Numbered from the stretch's first letter, positions 17,247 to 27,127 are shown. The stretch is 64,000 bases of DNA from Vibrio sp. RE88 (GCF_013113835.1 NZ_VTYQ01000003.1:620001-684000); one strand, 5' to 3'. Made by a program: numbers and translations. Notes: generated from the letters alone by a model not told the origin.

Positions 17247-19331
17247 TTAAATTGGTCGTACACTGTCTTTATCGAGTTCAGCAGCAAATCGCTGCTCTAT
17301 AAACTGGACATGGTTGTCGCTTTCCAGGCTGACAAAAGCCTGCTGCAATCTGCCTTGATAAAGCTTTTCTCTCAGCTCTAAGGGAGTTTCTCCACTGTCG
17401 CCTATTTCAACAGTAAGATGGCACTCCTCACCGGTAGCTCTATTGACTGCCTCGAGTAACTCACTTTGCGCTCGCTCAGTATTTAAATGCGCTTGCTGAG
17501 GCCTTAATGTCAGTGCAATCGATGAACCTTGTTTTTCAAAATGGGAGTTCAGAGCCAACTGTTCGGTCATCTTTGCCGTATCCAACTGGCTAATCAGCTT
17601 CGCCCACTCATTTTTCTCTAAGCTTTCTTCTGCTAGCTTTTGGGCCATTTCAGGTGTTTTTTCATGCTCCAAGGCCTTTTTTATCTGAGTTGGAGTAAGT
17701 TCGCTGCCCTGTTTTTCGACTTGAGGCAGTGTCGGCTTCCACTGATAAGGCTCATTCTTATCCGGCTCAGGTGTCGCTACCGACTGTGAGTTTGACAATG
17801 GCGACACCGGCATAGTTCCTGAGTGTCGCTGAGCAACACGGTCAAGAACAGAATCTGATTTTTTTGCTGATGTCGCGTTAGCCTTTTTTGGCGTATTTCC
17901 TGGATTGTTCCCTTTACGTTGAGAACGAAGCTGGTGACGCAATCCACTCACAGGCGATGCAGGTTGGCTCTGTTGCACTGAAGGCGGAACCTGCTGCTCT
18001 TGAGGCATAGGTTGAACCGGTGCTTCATGCTGCGGAGGAGTGTAATCCATAGGCTCAGGACTATATTGCTCAGGCATGTAACCAGCCGGAGGTAACTCTT
18101 CTCGCTCCTGCGGATAGGAAGGAGTCGGTGCGACAGGCGGCGTTACATTGGGAGCAGGCGCACTAGAGACAGGTTGAGAGACTGACGCTGATGTCGTCGG
18201 TTCTGACTGAGCAACATCTGTCGAGATAGCATGTGCATGAGGTTTTGCCGACGGTCTGAATGCCATCATTCTCAGCACAATCATCTCTAGGCCGATACGC
18301 TCTGAAGGCGCTAAAGGTAGATCTTGGCGGCCTTTCAAAGCAATTTGATAATACAGCTGAACATCTTGAGGCGCTAACGCACGGCTCAAGAGCTCTATTT
18401 TTTCTGCGTCAGGTTGCGCCTTGTCTAGGGTCGCAGGCAGTGCCTGATACATTGCTAATCGGTGTAACTGAGTCGCAAGCTGTTGGAGTAGCCCATCCCA
18501 TTCAACACCGTTTTGTGCTAAGGCCGATAAACTGTCCATCGCCACCTGAGGCTGTTTTGAACTGATCGCCTCAAGCAAATGCAACGCTTGGTCGGTATCA
18601 AGCGTGCCCAACATATGTGCCACACTGTCGGTAAGCACCAGTCCATTACCTAATGCGATCGCCTGATCACTTAAGCTCAGGGCATCACGCATACTGCCAT
18701 CTGCGGCATGCGCAATCATTCCAAGCGCTCGGGGCTCAGAAGAAACTTGCTCATGCTTTAAAATATGATCCAGTTGCTCATGGATATTATCAACACTGAT
18801 TGGCTTGAGGTGGAACTGCAAACAGCGGGATAAAATGGTAACTGGAAGCTTCTGAGGATCGGTTGTCGCCAGAAGGAATTTCACATACTCAGGCGGCTCT
18901 TCGAGCGTTTTAAGCAACGCGTTAAAACTGTGGCGCGAGAGCATGTGGACTTCATCAATTAGATAGACCTTAAATCGACCACGTGCAGGTTTATATTGCA
19001 CGTTATCAAGCAATTCACGAGTATCTTCAACTTTAGTGCGTGACGCTGCATCGATTTCTAATAGATCAACAAATCGACCTTCATCGATTTCTCTACAGGT
19101 ATCACAGGTACCACATGGCGTAGCAGTAATCCCTGTTTCACAATTCAGCCCCTTGGCAAACAATCGACCTATGGTTGTTTTACCAACACCACGTGTCCCG
19201 CTAAACAAGTAGGCATGATGGAGTCTGTTCTGGGCTAAAGCATTTTCTAATGCTGTCAAAACATGGCTTTGCCCTACAACTTCATTAAATTTTGTAGGTC
19301 GCCACTTTCGAGCTAAAGCAAGATAACTCAT
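17247..19331 (-). CDS. dnaX: DNA polymerase III tau (and probably gamma) subunit
   Basis: 694 residues for tau. N-terminal clamp-loader AAA+ ATPase: Walker A GTRGVGKTTIGR (about 45-56), a zinc module of four Cys (CETGITATPCGTCDTC), Walker B LIDEVHMLS and the SRC sensor in ILSRCLQF. A Pro/Gln-rich linker (about 370-500) precedes the tau-specific C-terminal domains that bind polymerase alpha and DnaB. Two slippery runs lie in the linker (codons ~482-491), with a stop very close in the -1 frame, so a gamma product of about 484 residues is predicted. Starts 12 bases after apt. Confidence 0.95.
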   Translation of the reverse strand: MSYLALARKWRPTKFNEVVGQSHVLTALENALAQNRLHHAYLFSGTRGVGKTTIGRLFAKGLNCETGITATPCGTCDTCREIDEGRFVDLLEIDAASRTKVEDTRELLDNVQYKPARGRFKVYLIDEVHMLSRHSFNALLKTLEEPPEYVKFLLATTDPQKLPVTILSRCLQFHLKPISVDNIHEQLDHILKHEQVSSEPRALGMIAHAADGSMRDALSLSDQAIALGNGLVLTDSVAHMLGTLDTDQALHLLEAISSKQPQVAMDSLSALAQNGVEWDGLLQQLATQLHRLAMYQALPATLDKAQPDAEKIELLSRALAPQDVQLYYQIALKGRQDLPLAPSERIGLEMIVLRMMAFRPSAKPHAHAISTDVAQSEPTTSASVSQPVSSAPAPNVTPPVAPTPSYPQEREELPPAGYMPEQYSPEPMDYTPPQHEAPVQPMPQEQQVPPSVQQSQPASPVSGLRHQLRSQRKGNNPGNTPKKANATSAKKSDSVLDRVAQRHSGTMPVSPLSNSQSVATPEPDKNEPYQWKPTLPQVEKQGSELTPTQIKKALEHEKTPEMAQKLAEESLEKNEWAKLISQLDTAKMTEQLALNSHFEKQGSSIALTLRPQQAHLNTERAQSELLEAVNRATGEECHLTVEIGDSGETPLELREKLYQGRLQQAFVSLESDNHVQFIEQRFAAELDKDSVRPI
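17859..17889 (-). other. Programmed -1 frameshift signals in dnaX
   Basis: Site 1: heptamer A AAA AAG (17883-17889) in frame CCA AAA AAG GCT AAC; after a -1 slip the ribosome reads GGC TAA, ending after one extra Gly, as in the E. coli gamma mechanism (one extra Glu). AGGA lies 8 bases upstream, the position of the stimulatory Shine-Dalgarno-like element. Site 2: A7 (17859-17865) in GCA AAA AAA TCA; a slip there adds five residues before TGA. Confidence 0.7.
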
Positions 19332-19343
19332 GAATATGTCCGA

Positions 19344-19889
19344 TTAATGTCCGTCAAATTCACAGATACTGTATACGTCGAGACCTAAGCCTTCGAGACG
19401 CTTGTCACCACCAATCTCTGGAAGATTTATAACGAATGCAGCATGTTCTACAACGCCACCCAACTGACGAATCAGTTTAGTGGTAGCTTCAATCGTTCCA
19501 CCAGTCGCAAGCAGATCATCAACAACTAACACTTTATCACCTTCTGCAATCGCGTCAGTGTGAATTTCCAGTGTGTCAGTGCCGTACTCAAGCTCATAAG
19601 ATTGAGCAACTGTCTCACGTGGCAATTTACCCGGCTTACGAACAGGCACAAAACCTAGCCCTAACTCTAGGGCAAGAGGAGCGCCAAAAAGAAAACCGCG
19701 CGCTTCTGTACCTACAATCTTGGTAAAGCCCATGTCCTTGTACTTTTCAACTAATAGCTGGATCGTCGCTTGGTAAGCTGGAGCGTCTTCCATCAAGCTG
19801 GTCACGTCACGGAACAGAATGCCTGGTTTAGGGTAGTCTGGGATACTTTTGATGCTAGATTTGATCAGTGAGATTGTTTCAGTTGTCAT
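19344..19889 (-). CDS. apt: Adenine phosphoribosyltransferase
   Basis: 181 residues, standard length. Has the [20 protein letters not shown] region, the flexible RKPGKLP loop and the PRPP-binding motif [16 protein letters not shown]. Converts adenine plus PRPP to AMP in purine salvage, in the cytosol as a dimer. First gene of apt-dnaX-ybaB-recR. The 160 bases upstream hold its promoter and the end of the ybaN unit; a weak stem with a TTCG loop at 20017-20035 may be the ybaN terminator. Confidence 0.97.
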   Translation of the reverse strand: MTTETISLIKSSIKSIPDYPKPGILFRDVTSLMEDAPAYQATIQLLVEKYKDMGFTKIVGTEARGFLFGAPLALELGLGFVPVRKPGKLPRETVAQSYELEYGTDTLEIHTDAIAEGDKVLVVDDLLATGGTIEATTKLIRQLGGVVEHAAFVINLPEIGGDKRLEGLGLDVYSICEFDGH

Positions 19890-20051
19890 AACTCATTTCT
19901 TAGATTGGCTAAGCGTGTACCTTATCGTGTCATTATGTGGCAAGCGCTAGCGGGGTTCTCAGCACAATTGGGTCACTAACAGTTGACTTAAATTATCTGT
20001 GCCTACAATAACAAGCGCCCACTCGAAGAGCGGGCACACTTCCCTGCAATC

Positions 20052-20501
20052 TTAGTGATTTTCTTGCTTGTCAGCAAGGCGCTCAATCACAGGCAAACGA
20101 ATAAACCAGGTCAATAAGATGATCAGCATAACCACCAGCATAATCTTTAACCAAAAGTGAGGAACAACCCAAATAGAAAAAGTAAAGCTCGCGACCATAC
20201 AGATGGCACCACGTGTTTTTACTTTGCTGGTTACAGCACCATGCTGATGCCAATTGTCTAAAATAGGTCCGAACGTTTTGTGTTCATGCAACCAACGATG
20301 GAAAGTTGGACTGCTGCGCATAAAACAAGCGCTAGCAAGAAGAATAAAAGGAGTCGTTGGGAGAAGAGGGAGGAATATGCCCAGAAAGCCCAGGCACAAA
20401 CTTAAGCCACCAACAATATTTAAACCAAGTCTTTGAATACTGATGGTAAGCTCCGAAAAATCAGTTAGAAGCCCGCGTATCCGTTCACTACACGAATCCA
20501 A
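20052..20501 (-). CDS. ybaN: YbaN family (DUF454) inner membrane protein; start uncertain
   Basis: Up to 149 residues. The core GGLSLCLGFLGIFLPLLPTTPFILLASACFMRSSPTFHRWL is diagnostic for DUF454/YbaN, followed by two more hydrophobic helices (about 100-130). Function unknown. The only in-frame ordinary start is TTG at 20501, which has no ribosome site and overlaps the upstream small gene by 37 bases. E. coli YbaN is ~125 residues; a matching N terminus would fall at the ATC codon at 20444, which sits 6 bases after a GGAG ribosome site. So either a non-AUG start or a start-codon mutation is possible; a length of ~130 is more likely than 149. Confidence 0.85.
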   Translation of the reverse strand: MDSCSERIRGLLTDFSELTISIQRLGLNIVGGLSLCLGFLGIFLPLLPTTPFILLASACFMRSSPTFHRWLHEHKTFGPILDNWHQHGAVTSKVKTRGAICMVASFTFSIWVVPHFWLKIMLVVMLIILLTWFIRLPVIERLADKQENH

Positions 20502-20596
20502 GTTAAAGTGGCTGGTAGTGTTGGAATCAATAGAGCTGCAATAAAACCTAGAAAGTAGAAAATATTATAAGGTTCTTTGAAATCTTTGTCTGCCAT
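20465..20596 (-). CDS. Small membrane protein, 43 residues, unrecognised
   Basis: ATG at 20596 to TAA at 20465. The product is MADKDFKEPYNIFYF, then hydrophobic LGFIAALLIPTLPATL, then TWIRVVNGYAGF. One membrane helix with a Pro-containing middle and an aromatic start. A GAGAAG ribosome site lies 8 bases upstream. It directly precedes ybaN: its stop is 20 bases before the likely ybaN start, so the two probably form an operon. I do not recognise a family. Support is the composition, the ribosome site and the tight spacing. Confidence 0.7.
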   Translation of the reverse strand: MADKDFKEPYNIFYFLGFIAALLIPTLPATLTWIRVVNGYAGF

Positions 20597-20762
20597 GGGA
20601 TTACTTCTCTAATGTAAGTGACGATTTTTCAAACCACTAGTTAAACTTTCGTTAAAACATTGGGTCATTTTTGTTTTGGCGGACTATACCTTAATCTCTT
20701 GCTCATAAACACCGAACAAAAAAAGGGTTATTTCGATATTGCGCTCAATAACGAGAGAGCGC

Positions 20763-21863
20763 TTACGCGCTCCCTCCACGGAAAATATCCAAGCTAAAGC
20801 TACTTGAGCCAAGACAGCTCAAAGTTAACTGGCAAGCAGACTGTATTGGCAAGTCAGTGGTAATAAAGTTCTTCGCGCAGCTATCCCCTAGCCTGACACC
20901 AGCGGGGATATGTTGAGAAAAGTAGCCATTTGACCATTGCCCATCTAGCCCTGCCGGTAAAATGGATAATGTACCTTCAGAGACATCAGCAATACCAAAC
21001 AGCGCACGCACTGGGCTAGCACATTCCGAACACGCTAAACCTTTCTCCAGTAAATCCGCAATGTCTTTGAGATCAGCGTTAAAGCACTTGAGGTTACGCA
21101 AGTAATCATGGAATAACGCACGGACCAATAAAGTAGTGGCTGCGCCATGCTGGCCTTCACTCGCTGAATCAACAAGATAAAACGCAAACTGGCCATTCAT
21201 AAGCCACGCATAATCAAACACCAACGGCATGACATCTGTCGACTGCAACAAGCGGTAGCTGCACTTCCAATCACCCTGAGATGTGTCCTTATCTGGAAGC
21301 AACGCATGGAGTAAATCTTTAGCAGCAATGGGATTATCTTCAAGATATTCAAGGTGCCAGTGTAACTCTTGCTCTTCAGGCATATCACCGCTGTCTACGC
21401 GAAACCACTGACTGGCGAAATCACGCTGGTCACACAGGTGGTTGTCAGAATCATCAAGTGTGTTTTCGATTGCACTCGCAAGATGCTCATGATTAGAAAT
21501 TGGTTTTGGTAGGAAATCTTTAATACCAAAACGAAGAGCCTTAGCAACATCAGACATTTCATCTGTTGCTGACACCACAATTAAAGGAAGAGATGGGTAT
21601 TCTAAACTCACCTCTTCAACAAATTCGATACCGTCTAAAACAGGCATAGAAAGATCACAAAGGATGAGATCTGGTTCAGCGCTTCTTAACTTTTTAAGAC
21701 CTTCTAAACCATTTTCAGCTTCGACAACCTGATAACCTTGAGCTTTAAGGAATCCACAAGTGATCTTACGAAAAACAGGATCATCGTCGACTAACATGAT
21801 CAGTTTTTGGCTGGCAGCCAGCTGAGCTGAGGGCGTTGTCGCCACTTCATATGTTTTATGCAT
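20763..21863 (-). CDS. rssB: RssB-like response regulator (RpoS adaptor)
   Basis: 366 residues from ATG 21863 (an upstream in-frame start would add 11 residues, CVRRR-rich and unlike the family). Receiver domain: DDDP, phospho-acceptor Asp in LILCDLSMPVLDGIEF, and SATDEMSDVAKALRFGIKDFLPKPI, which closely parallels E. coli RssB. The C-terminal ~200 residues form the degenerate PP2C-like domain (AFYLVDSASEGQHGAATTLLVRALFHDYLRN), lacking phosphatase metal ligands. RssB delivers the stress sigma factor RpoS to ClpXP. Ends in a short gagcgc hairpin. Divergent from aphB. Confidence 0.85.
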   Translation of the reverse strand: MHKTYEVATTPSAQLAASQKLIMLVDDDPVFRKITCGFLKAQGYQVVEAENGLEGLKKLRSAEPDLILCDLSMPVLDGIEFVEEVSLEYPSLPLIVVSATDEMSDVAKALRFGIKDFLPKPISNHEHLASAIENTLDDSDNHLCDQRDFASQWFRVDSGDMPEEQELHWHLEYLEDNPIAAKDLLHALLPDKDTSQGDWKCSYRLLQSTDVMPLVFDYAWLMNGQFAFYLVDSASEGQHGAATTLLVRALFHDYLRNLKCFNADLKDIADLLEKGLACSECASPVRALFGIADVSEGTLSILPAGLDGQWSNGYFSQHIPAGVRLGDSCAKNFITTDLPIQSACQLTLSCLGSSSFSLDIFRGGSA

Positions 21864-21991
21864 AAACCTTCGCCTCACGCAACTAAAAACGTACAACTGC
21901 TGTTATTATTGTTTTTGTAAATTGTTTCAAACACTCATTTAAAAGTAGTCGCGAAAGTGTATTTATACAAATCTTCCACTTTGCGCCCTTG

Positions 21992-22012
21992 TTGCATACT
22001 ATATGTATGCAA
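21992..22012. promoter_or_regulatory. 21-bp perfect palindrome in the rssB-aphB intergenic region
   Basis: TTGCATAC-TATAT-GTATGCAA, about 100-115 bases before the aphB start and 130-150 before rssB. LysR-type proteins bind such dyads (T-N11-A) and often regulate divergent promoters next to their own gene, so autoregulation by AphB is plausible. The half-sites resemble the TGCA-containing sites reported for AphA/AphB but in the opposite arrangement. Confidence 0.5.
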
Positions 22013-22107
22013 TGTCAAAGATCGTAAAACTTGTTGATGTGACTCAACCTTTGACATCTGTTATAGATATAAATTACCCAAATTCGTAAAAAAATGTGTC
22101 GGACGTA

Positions 22108-22983
22108 ATGAAATTAGATGATCTCAACCTTTTTAGGCTAGTCGTTGAAAATGGGAGCTACACTGCGACATCTCGCAAGACGATGATTCCCGTTGCAACA
22201 ATCACACGACGCATACAAGCGTTAGAAGAGGCACTTAACCTAAGGTTATTGAACCGCCATGCTCGTAAACTTTCCCTTACGGAAGCAGGTGAACGTTTCT
22301 ACAACGAATGCTCTCCCCTACTTAACCGATTAACCTCTGCAGCCGAAGAGATCACTGACGAATGCCGAGGTGCTGCTGGTAAAATTCGTATTTCTGCCCC
22401 CTCAAACCTCACTAAGCGTAGAATGATGCCTATGCTGAATGAGTTTATGAAGCACTACCCTGACATCAACATTGAGCTCACGACGAGCAACCACGCTGAT
22501 CAGCTTGACCCGACAGAGTGGGATGTCATTTTCCGTGTCGGCCCTCAGCGAGATTCAAGTCTAATTGCGCGCAAGATAAGCTCCGTTGAAGACATATTAG
22601 TTGCCAGCCCTGAGTATCTAAAAAATCACCCCACTCCCAAGCATGCGGAAGATTTACACAATCATTCCCTATTAAAAGGCGCGCCTCTTCTTAAATGGCA
22701 GCTCACCAACAGTAACGGTGAAACCGTCGTCAATAATGACAAAGGGCGCTTCCAAGCAAGTACTCTGGATGTCGTACGCAGTGCATGTTCCAACGGTCTG
22801 GGGATCACTCTCATGCCAGATGCGATGCTTAAAAAATACATTGAAGATGGCAGCTTAACGCGCGTACTCGAAGACTGGAGTGCGAACCCACGTGATATCT
22901 ATATGCTTTACAATCATAAAGACCATCTACCAGAGAAAGTGCGCTTATTCATCGACTTTGTTATAGCCTACAATATTCACTAG
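22108..22983 (+). CDS. aphB: LysR-family regulator AphB
   Basis: 291 residues from ATG 22108 (a GTG 12 bases upstream adds four residues with no better ribosome site). The N-terminal winged helix MKLDDLNLFRLVVENGSY, the recognition helix around ATITRRIQALEEAL and later runs such as ISAPSNLTKR and FRVGPQRDSSLIARKI are near-identical to Vibrio cholerae AphB as I recall it, and the end LPEKVRLFIDFVIAY matches too. In V. cholerae AphB with AphA activates tcpPH and responds to low oxygen and pH through a Cys. Here its targets are unknown. Divergent from rssB; a bidirectional terminator follows. Confidence 0.9.
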   Translation: MKLDDLNLFRLVVENGSYTATSRKTMIPVATITRRIQALEEALNLRLLNRHARKLSLTEAGERFYNECSPLLNRLTSAAEEITDECRGAAGKIRISAPSNLTKRRMMPMLNEFMKHYPDINIELTTSNHADQLDPTEWDVIFRVGPQRDSSLIARKISSVEDILVASPEYLKNHPTPKHAEDLHNHSLLKGAPLLKWQLTNSNGETVVNNDKGRFQASTLDVVRSACSNGLGITLMPDAMLKKYIEDGSLTRVLEDWSANPRDIYMLYNHKDHLPEKVRLFIDFVIAYNIH

Positions 22984-22986
22984 ATG

Positions 22987-23019
22987 AAAAAAGAGCTTGG
23001 ATGATCCAAGCTCTTTTTA
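22987..23019. terminator. Bidirectional terminator between aphB and the nitroreductase gene
   Basis: aaaaagagcttgg / ccaagctcttttt with loop atgat; serves the convergent genes on both sides. Confidence 0.9.
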
Positions 23020-23025
23020 TAATCC

Positions 23026-23574
23026 CTACAGATACTCAACAAATTTACTCAGATCGCGCTCTGGCACTTTCATCGGCGTGCATGTTGGTGTGCCTAAATA
23101 AAGAAAGCCGACAATTTCGTCGTCGCCTTCCAAGCCAAATGCTTGGTGAACAGCTTGATGGAACATCCACTTACCTGAGCGCCAAAAACCTTGAAAACCT
23201 TGAGCCACCGCCGCCATTTGCATCGCCTGCACCGCACAACCCGCAGATAGGTATTGTTCTAGTGCAGGTACTTTTTCATGCTCAGTGACTTTGGCAATCA
23301 CTGTAATGACCATAGGTGCACGGAATGGCGCATTTTTCAGTTTCTCTATTACCGCTTCTTCGCTGCTTTCTGCTTTGGCCGCTGAAACCAGAATATCTGA
23401 CAGCTTGTTCAGCCCTTCACCCTGGGAAATAACAAAACGCCAAGGCGTCAGGCCTGCATGATCCGGGGCTCTCAATCCTGCACGGATTATGTTCTCAAGC
23501 ACATGGCCTTCTGGCGCGGGTTCAGATAGTTTTGCTATCGAACGGCGATTGAGCAACAAATCTAAAGCATCCAT
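23026..23574 (-). CDS. NAD(P)H nitroreductase, YdjA family
   Basis: 182 residues, the length of E. coli YdjA. Flavin-binding motifs RRSIAKLSEPAP at the N terminus (Arg pair for FMN phosphate), APDHAGLTPWRFVI, AVQAMQMAAVAQGFQGFWRSG and the C-terminal GFLYLGTP. A minimal FMN-dependent nitroreductase-fold dimer; natural substrate not established. It lies between aphB and fadIJ, with its own terminator arrangement, so it is probably a separate transcript. Confidence 0.88.
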   Translation of the reverse strand: MDALDLLLNRRSIAKLSEPAPEGHVLENIIRAGLRAPDHAGLTPWRFVISQGEGLNKLSDILVSAAKAESSEEAVIEKLKNAPFRAPMVITVIAKVTEHEKVPALEQYLSAGCAVQAMQMAAVAQGFQGFWRSGKWMFHQAVHQAFGLEGDDEIVGFLYLGTPTCTPMKVPERDLSKFVEYL

Positions 23575-23630
23575 TTGAAATCCTTACTGAGTTTTTATAA
23601 TTGCTTTGGTTTGATCATAACCTCAGGTAG

Positions 23631-23658
23631 CAAAAAAGGCGAACCTTACGGCTCGCCT
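23631..23658 (-). terminator. Terminator of fadIJ
   Basis: Minus-strand stem aggcgagcc / ggttcgcct with loop gtaa followed by TTTTTTG, starting 20 bases after the fadJ stop. Confidence 0.85.
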
Positions 23659-23678
23659 GATTGTCATCTTGTCGCGTA

Positions 23679-25802
23679 TCACTCGTAAAACAATTTATCC
23701 AACCCTGCTCGAGTCAATAAGCCGTCACATGGAGCGAAACGATCACCGTATTTCTGTGCGTGCTCGTTCATCATTTCTACCAGCGTCTTCACGCCAATCT
23801 GATCCATGTAGCGGAAAGGACCACCAAGGAAAGGAGGGAAGCCAATGCCAAAAATAGCACCAATGTCACCATCACGAGGGCTACGAATAATGCCTTCGTC
23901 CAGACAACGCACCGCTTCGTTCAGCATAGGTAGCACACAGCGCATCGCGATGTCTTTCTCTGCCATTTTAGACTCTGGTGATAAGCTCAATAGCTTATAC
24001 ACTGACTTATCGACTTCTTTCTTCTTACCTTTATAGGTATAGAAACCTTTACCCGTCTTACGCCCTTTACGATTGTCATTCAGCAAGATATCGAACACGT
24101 CCGGACCTTGGAATCTCTCACCCAACTCTTCAACCAGAATCGGCATGATCTTAGCACCAATATCAACACCAACTTCGTCAAGCAAGGTTATCGGACCTAC
24201 TGGGAAGCCAAAGTTCAGCAAAGCTTTATCCAATTGCTCTATCGGCTCGCCAGACATCAACACTTGTGCCGCTTCATTCATGTACGGTGCAAGAATACGG
24301 TTCACGTAGAAGCCTGCACAATCTTTGACAACAATCGGCGTTTTGCCTTGCTTACGTGCAAACTCAACTACAGTCGAGATTGTTTCATCAGACGTTGTTT
24401 CATGAGGGATCACCTCAACCAACGGCATTTTTTCTACTGGGCTAAAGTAATGAAGACCTACAATGTTTTCAGGTCGCTGCGCTTTTTCCGCTATCTGATG
24501 AATAGGCAGCGAAGAGGTATTAGTAGCAAAAATAGTGCTATCTTTCGCATTCTCTTCCACATCAGCAACCATTTGCTGCTTCAGGTTCAAATCTTCAAAT
24601 ACGGCTTCAACGACAACATCCGCGTGATTGAAGCTGGTGAAGTCTGTGCCACCTGACATCTGCAACATTTTGGACTGCAGTTGTGCTTTAGAAATAATGC
24701 GACGCTTACGCTGCTTGTCAAACAACTTGTAGTTGTACTTCAATGCGTTAAGAACACCATCATTAGAGACATCTTTAATACGCACTGGAACTTTCGCTTT
24801 CGAGACACTGACGTGGCTAATTCCAGCACCCATCAGGCCACCACCAAGAACCGCCGCACGTTCAATCGCTTTAGGCTCAGCATCGCTGCCATTCTCTTTC
24901 TTCATTTCCGTTGTCGCGAAGAAAATAGAACGAAGTGCTTTCGACTCTGAGGTCATCACCAACTCACCAAAGCGCTGCGCTTCTTTTTGCTGGCCTTTCT
25001 CAAACCCTTTCTCTAGGCCGTGGCGAATCACTTCTAGGATTGCCTCTGCCGCTGGGTAATTGCCGCGAGTCTTTTCGATGGTCTTCTTAGACGCTTGTTC
25101 AAAGATCACTTTACGACCAAGGCCGGTATTAGCGATCAGTTTCTCTTTCGTTGAAACCTTACGTTTGGCTCGCGATTTTCCGGCATGCTTTTCGACAAAG
25201 CTCTTCGCGACTTCAAGCAAAATCGTTTCAGGTACCACGGCATCCACGACACCAAGCTTCTTGGCTTTTTTAGCGCGTAACTGCTTACCTGTAAGAATCA
25301 TATCTAGAGATGGCAACAATCCGACAAGGCGTGGCAATCGCTGCGTACCGCCAGAACCCGGTATAAGTCCAAGTTGTACTTCAGGTAAACCTAAACGGGT
25401 TTTATCTGAATTGGTACAAACTCGGTAATCACATGCAAGAGCAAGTTCCAAACCGCCACCTAGGCAAGGGCCGTGAATGGCAGCGATAACAGGATAAGGT
25501 AGATCAGAGAGCTGTTGAAACATCTGCTGGCCTTGCTCAGCTAGTGCTTGAGCTTCTGACGCACTATTACATGCGTCCAGCATCCTAACATCAGCACCTG
25601 CGATGAAGTTATCAGGTTTCAGAGAGTGGACAATCAAACCTTTTACTGAGGATGTTTTCTCCTTCAGTTGGGTAAAGATGTCTTCCATTTCCTGAGCAAA
25701 CGCTGCCTGCAAGGTGTTCATTTTCTCACCCGGAACATCAATGGACAGCCAGGCGATATTTTGTTCGTCTATTTTTAACTCAAACGCTTTTTGCTCGCTC
25801 AT
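23679..25802 (-). CDS. fadJ: Fatty acid oxidation complex alpha subunit FadJ
   Basis: 707 residues, two domains. N-terminal enoyl-CoA hydratase/isomerase: oxyanion-hole region [21 protein letters not shown] and [21 protein letters not shown] with the catalytic Glu residues. C-terminal 3-hydroxyacyl-CoA dehydrogenase: NAD-binding GGGLMGAGI at about 317-325, NTSSLPI, and [15 protein letters not shown] with the catalytic His. FadJ with FadI forms the complex of the second beta-oxidation pathway (E. coli anaerobic/medium chain). Overlaps the fadI stop by 1 base (TAATG). Confidence 0.96.
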   Translation of the reverse strand: MSEQKAFELKIDEQNIAWLSIDVPGEKMNTLQAAFAQEMEDIFTQLKEKTSSVKGLIVHSLKPDNFIAGADVRMLDACNSASEAQALAEQGQQMFQQLSDLPYPVIAAIHGPCLGGGLELALACDYRVCTNSDKTRLGLPEVQLGLIPGSGGTQRLPRLVGLLPSLDMILTGKQLRAKKAKKLGVVDAVVPETILLEVAKSFVEKHAGKSRAKRKVSTKEKLIANTGLGRKVIFEQASKKTIEKTRGNYPAAEAILEVIRHGLEKGFEKGQQKEAQRFGELVMTSESKALRSIFFATTEMKKENGSDAEPKAIERAAVLGGGLMGAGISHVSVSKAKVPVRIKDVSNDGVLNALKYNYKLFDKQRKRRIISKAQLQSKMLQMSGGTDFTSFNHADVVVEAVFEDLNLKQQMVADVEENAKDSTIFATNTSSLPIHQIAEKAQRPENIVGLHYFSPVEKMPLVEVIPHETTSDETISTVVEFARKQGKTPIVVKDCAGFYVNRILAPYMNEAAQVLMSGEPIEQLDKALLNFGFPVGPITLLDEVGVDIGAKIMPILVEELGERFQGPDVFDILLNDNRKGRKTGKGFYTYKGKKKEVDKSVYKLLSLSPESKMAEKDIAMRCVLPMLNEAVRCLDEGIIRSPRDGDIGAIFGIGFPPFLGGPFRYMDQIGVKTLVEMMNEHAQKYGDRFAPCDGLLTRAGLDKLFYE

Positions 25803-27109
25803 TACTCAACCTCCAAAACCATAGCTGCACCCAAACCACCTGCGGCACACGCTGTATTCAGCGCCAGTCCACCACCTCGACGTTTTAGCTCTCTCAATGT
25901 CTGAGTAATCATTCGTGCGCCAGTGGCTGCAAATGGGTGACCATAGGCAATCGAACCACCAAGCACATTGAACTTATCCATATCGATTTCACCAATCGCT
26001 TTAGAGCGACCCAGTTGCTCTTGTGCAAACTTATCAGAAGCAAACATCTTCACGTTTGATAAGGTTTGAGCAGCGAATGCTTCATGCATGTCAATTAAGG
26101 TAAGGTCGGACAGTTCGATACCCGCTCTATCGAGCGCCATCGGCGTTGAGTAAGAAGGCCCCATCAGCATATCGGTTTCAACACCAATAGCGGAGAATGC
26201 GTAAGAGCGGATGTAGCCCATAATTTCAAGGCCCAGCTCTTTAGCTTTACCTTCACGCATCAGCATAATTGCCGCTGCGCCATCTGTAAGTGGAGTACTG
26301 TTTGCGGCGGTTACGCTGCCATATTGACGATCAAAAGCAGGACGTAATTTCGCGTAACCTTCAAGTGTAGAATCATGGCGAATATTATTATCTTGCGAGA
26401 GCCACTTTTTGTACGGTTCAGGGAATGCCGTCATGACTTCCCCTTCAATTTTCCCGTCATTCCAAGCCTGAGCCGCAAGAGTATGCGATCGATGCGCCAA
26501 CGCATCCTGCTCTAGACGGGTAATCGAATGTGATTTCGCCATCTGTTCAGCAGTTTGACCCATCGACAAACCTGTTGAGTATTCAGCAACCGCTGGAGGC
26601 ACTGGCATCAGATCTTTGAACGACAGGCTTTTAAGAATTTTGAGCTTTTGACCCATGGTCTTAGTTTTGCTCAGCGCCAGTAGGTTCGCAGCAAGCTTTT
26701 TAGAAACGCCAATAGGTAAAACAGAAGAAGAATCCGCACCGCCCGCGATACCCACATCGATTGTGCCTGACATAATGCTCTCTGCCACATTCACTGCCGA
26801 CTGAAAGCTCGTCGCACAAGCGCGCGTCACACTGTAAGCATCGGTATGAATATTCATTCCCGTTCCCAGTACAATCTCACGTGCGATGTTCGGAGCTTCC
26901 GGCATTTGCACAACCTGACCGAATACCACTTGATCAATCAACTTTGGATCAATCTCGGTGCGAGCCATCATTTCACTCACCACCATTTTACCTAGATCAA
27001 CCGCTGGAACTTGGCTGAACTCAGTACTTTGGCGTGCAAATGGCGTACGCAAACCAGCGACAACTGCGACGCGCTCTCCGGAACGCGTTTTCACTTCCTG
27101 CTTGCCCAT
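25802..27109 (-). CDS. fadI: 3-ketoacyl-CoA thiolase FadI
   Basis: 435 residues from ATG 27109, chosen because AAGGAG lies 6 bases upstream and [24 protein letters not shown] matches the family start; an earlier in-frame start would add 49 hydrophobic, non-homologous residues. Thiolase catalytic residues: nucleophilic Cys in [13 protein letters not shown], His in [16 protein letters not shown], and the C-terminal Cys in [13 protein letters not shown]. Cleaves 3-ketoacyl-CoA to acetyl-CoA. First gene of fadIJ, with a FadR-like operator 20-35 bases before the start codon. Confidence 0.96.
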   Translation of the reverse strand: MGKQEVKTRSGERVAVVAGLRTPFARQSTEFSQVPAVDLGKMVVSEMMARTEIDPKLIDQVVFGQVVQMPEAPNIAREIVLGTGMNIHTDAYSVTRACATSFQSAVNVAESIMSGTIDVGIAGGADSSSVLPIGVSKKLAANLLALSKTKTMGQKLKILKSLSFKDLMPVPPAVAEYSTGLSMGQTAEQMAKSHSITRLEQDALAHRSHTLAAQAWNDGKIEGEVMTAFPEPYKKWLSQDNNIRHDSTLEGYAKLRPAFDRQYGSVTAANSTPLTDGAAAIMLMREGKAKELGLEIMGYIRSYAFSAIGVETDMLMGPSYSTPMALDRAGIELSDLTLIDMHEAFAAQTLSNVKMFASDKFAQEQLGRSKAIGEIDMDKFNVLGGSIAYGHPFAATGARMITQTLRELKRRGGGLALNTACAAGGLGAAMVLEVE

Positions 27110-27127
27110 TGTTTCTCCTTTAAGAAT

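Noticed and set aside
24108..24656. 182-codon plus-strand frame opposite fadJ
   Set aside because: Antisense of a strongly recognised gene; composition typical of a shadow frame.
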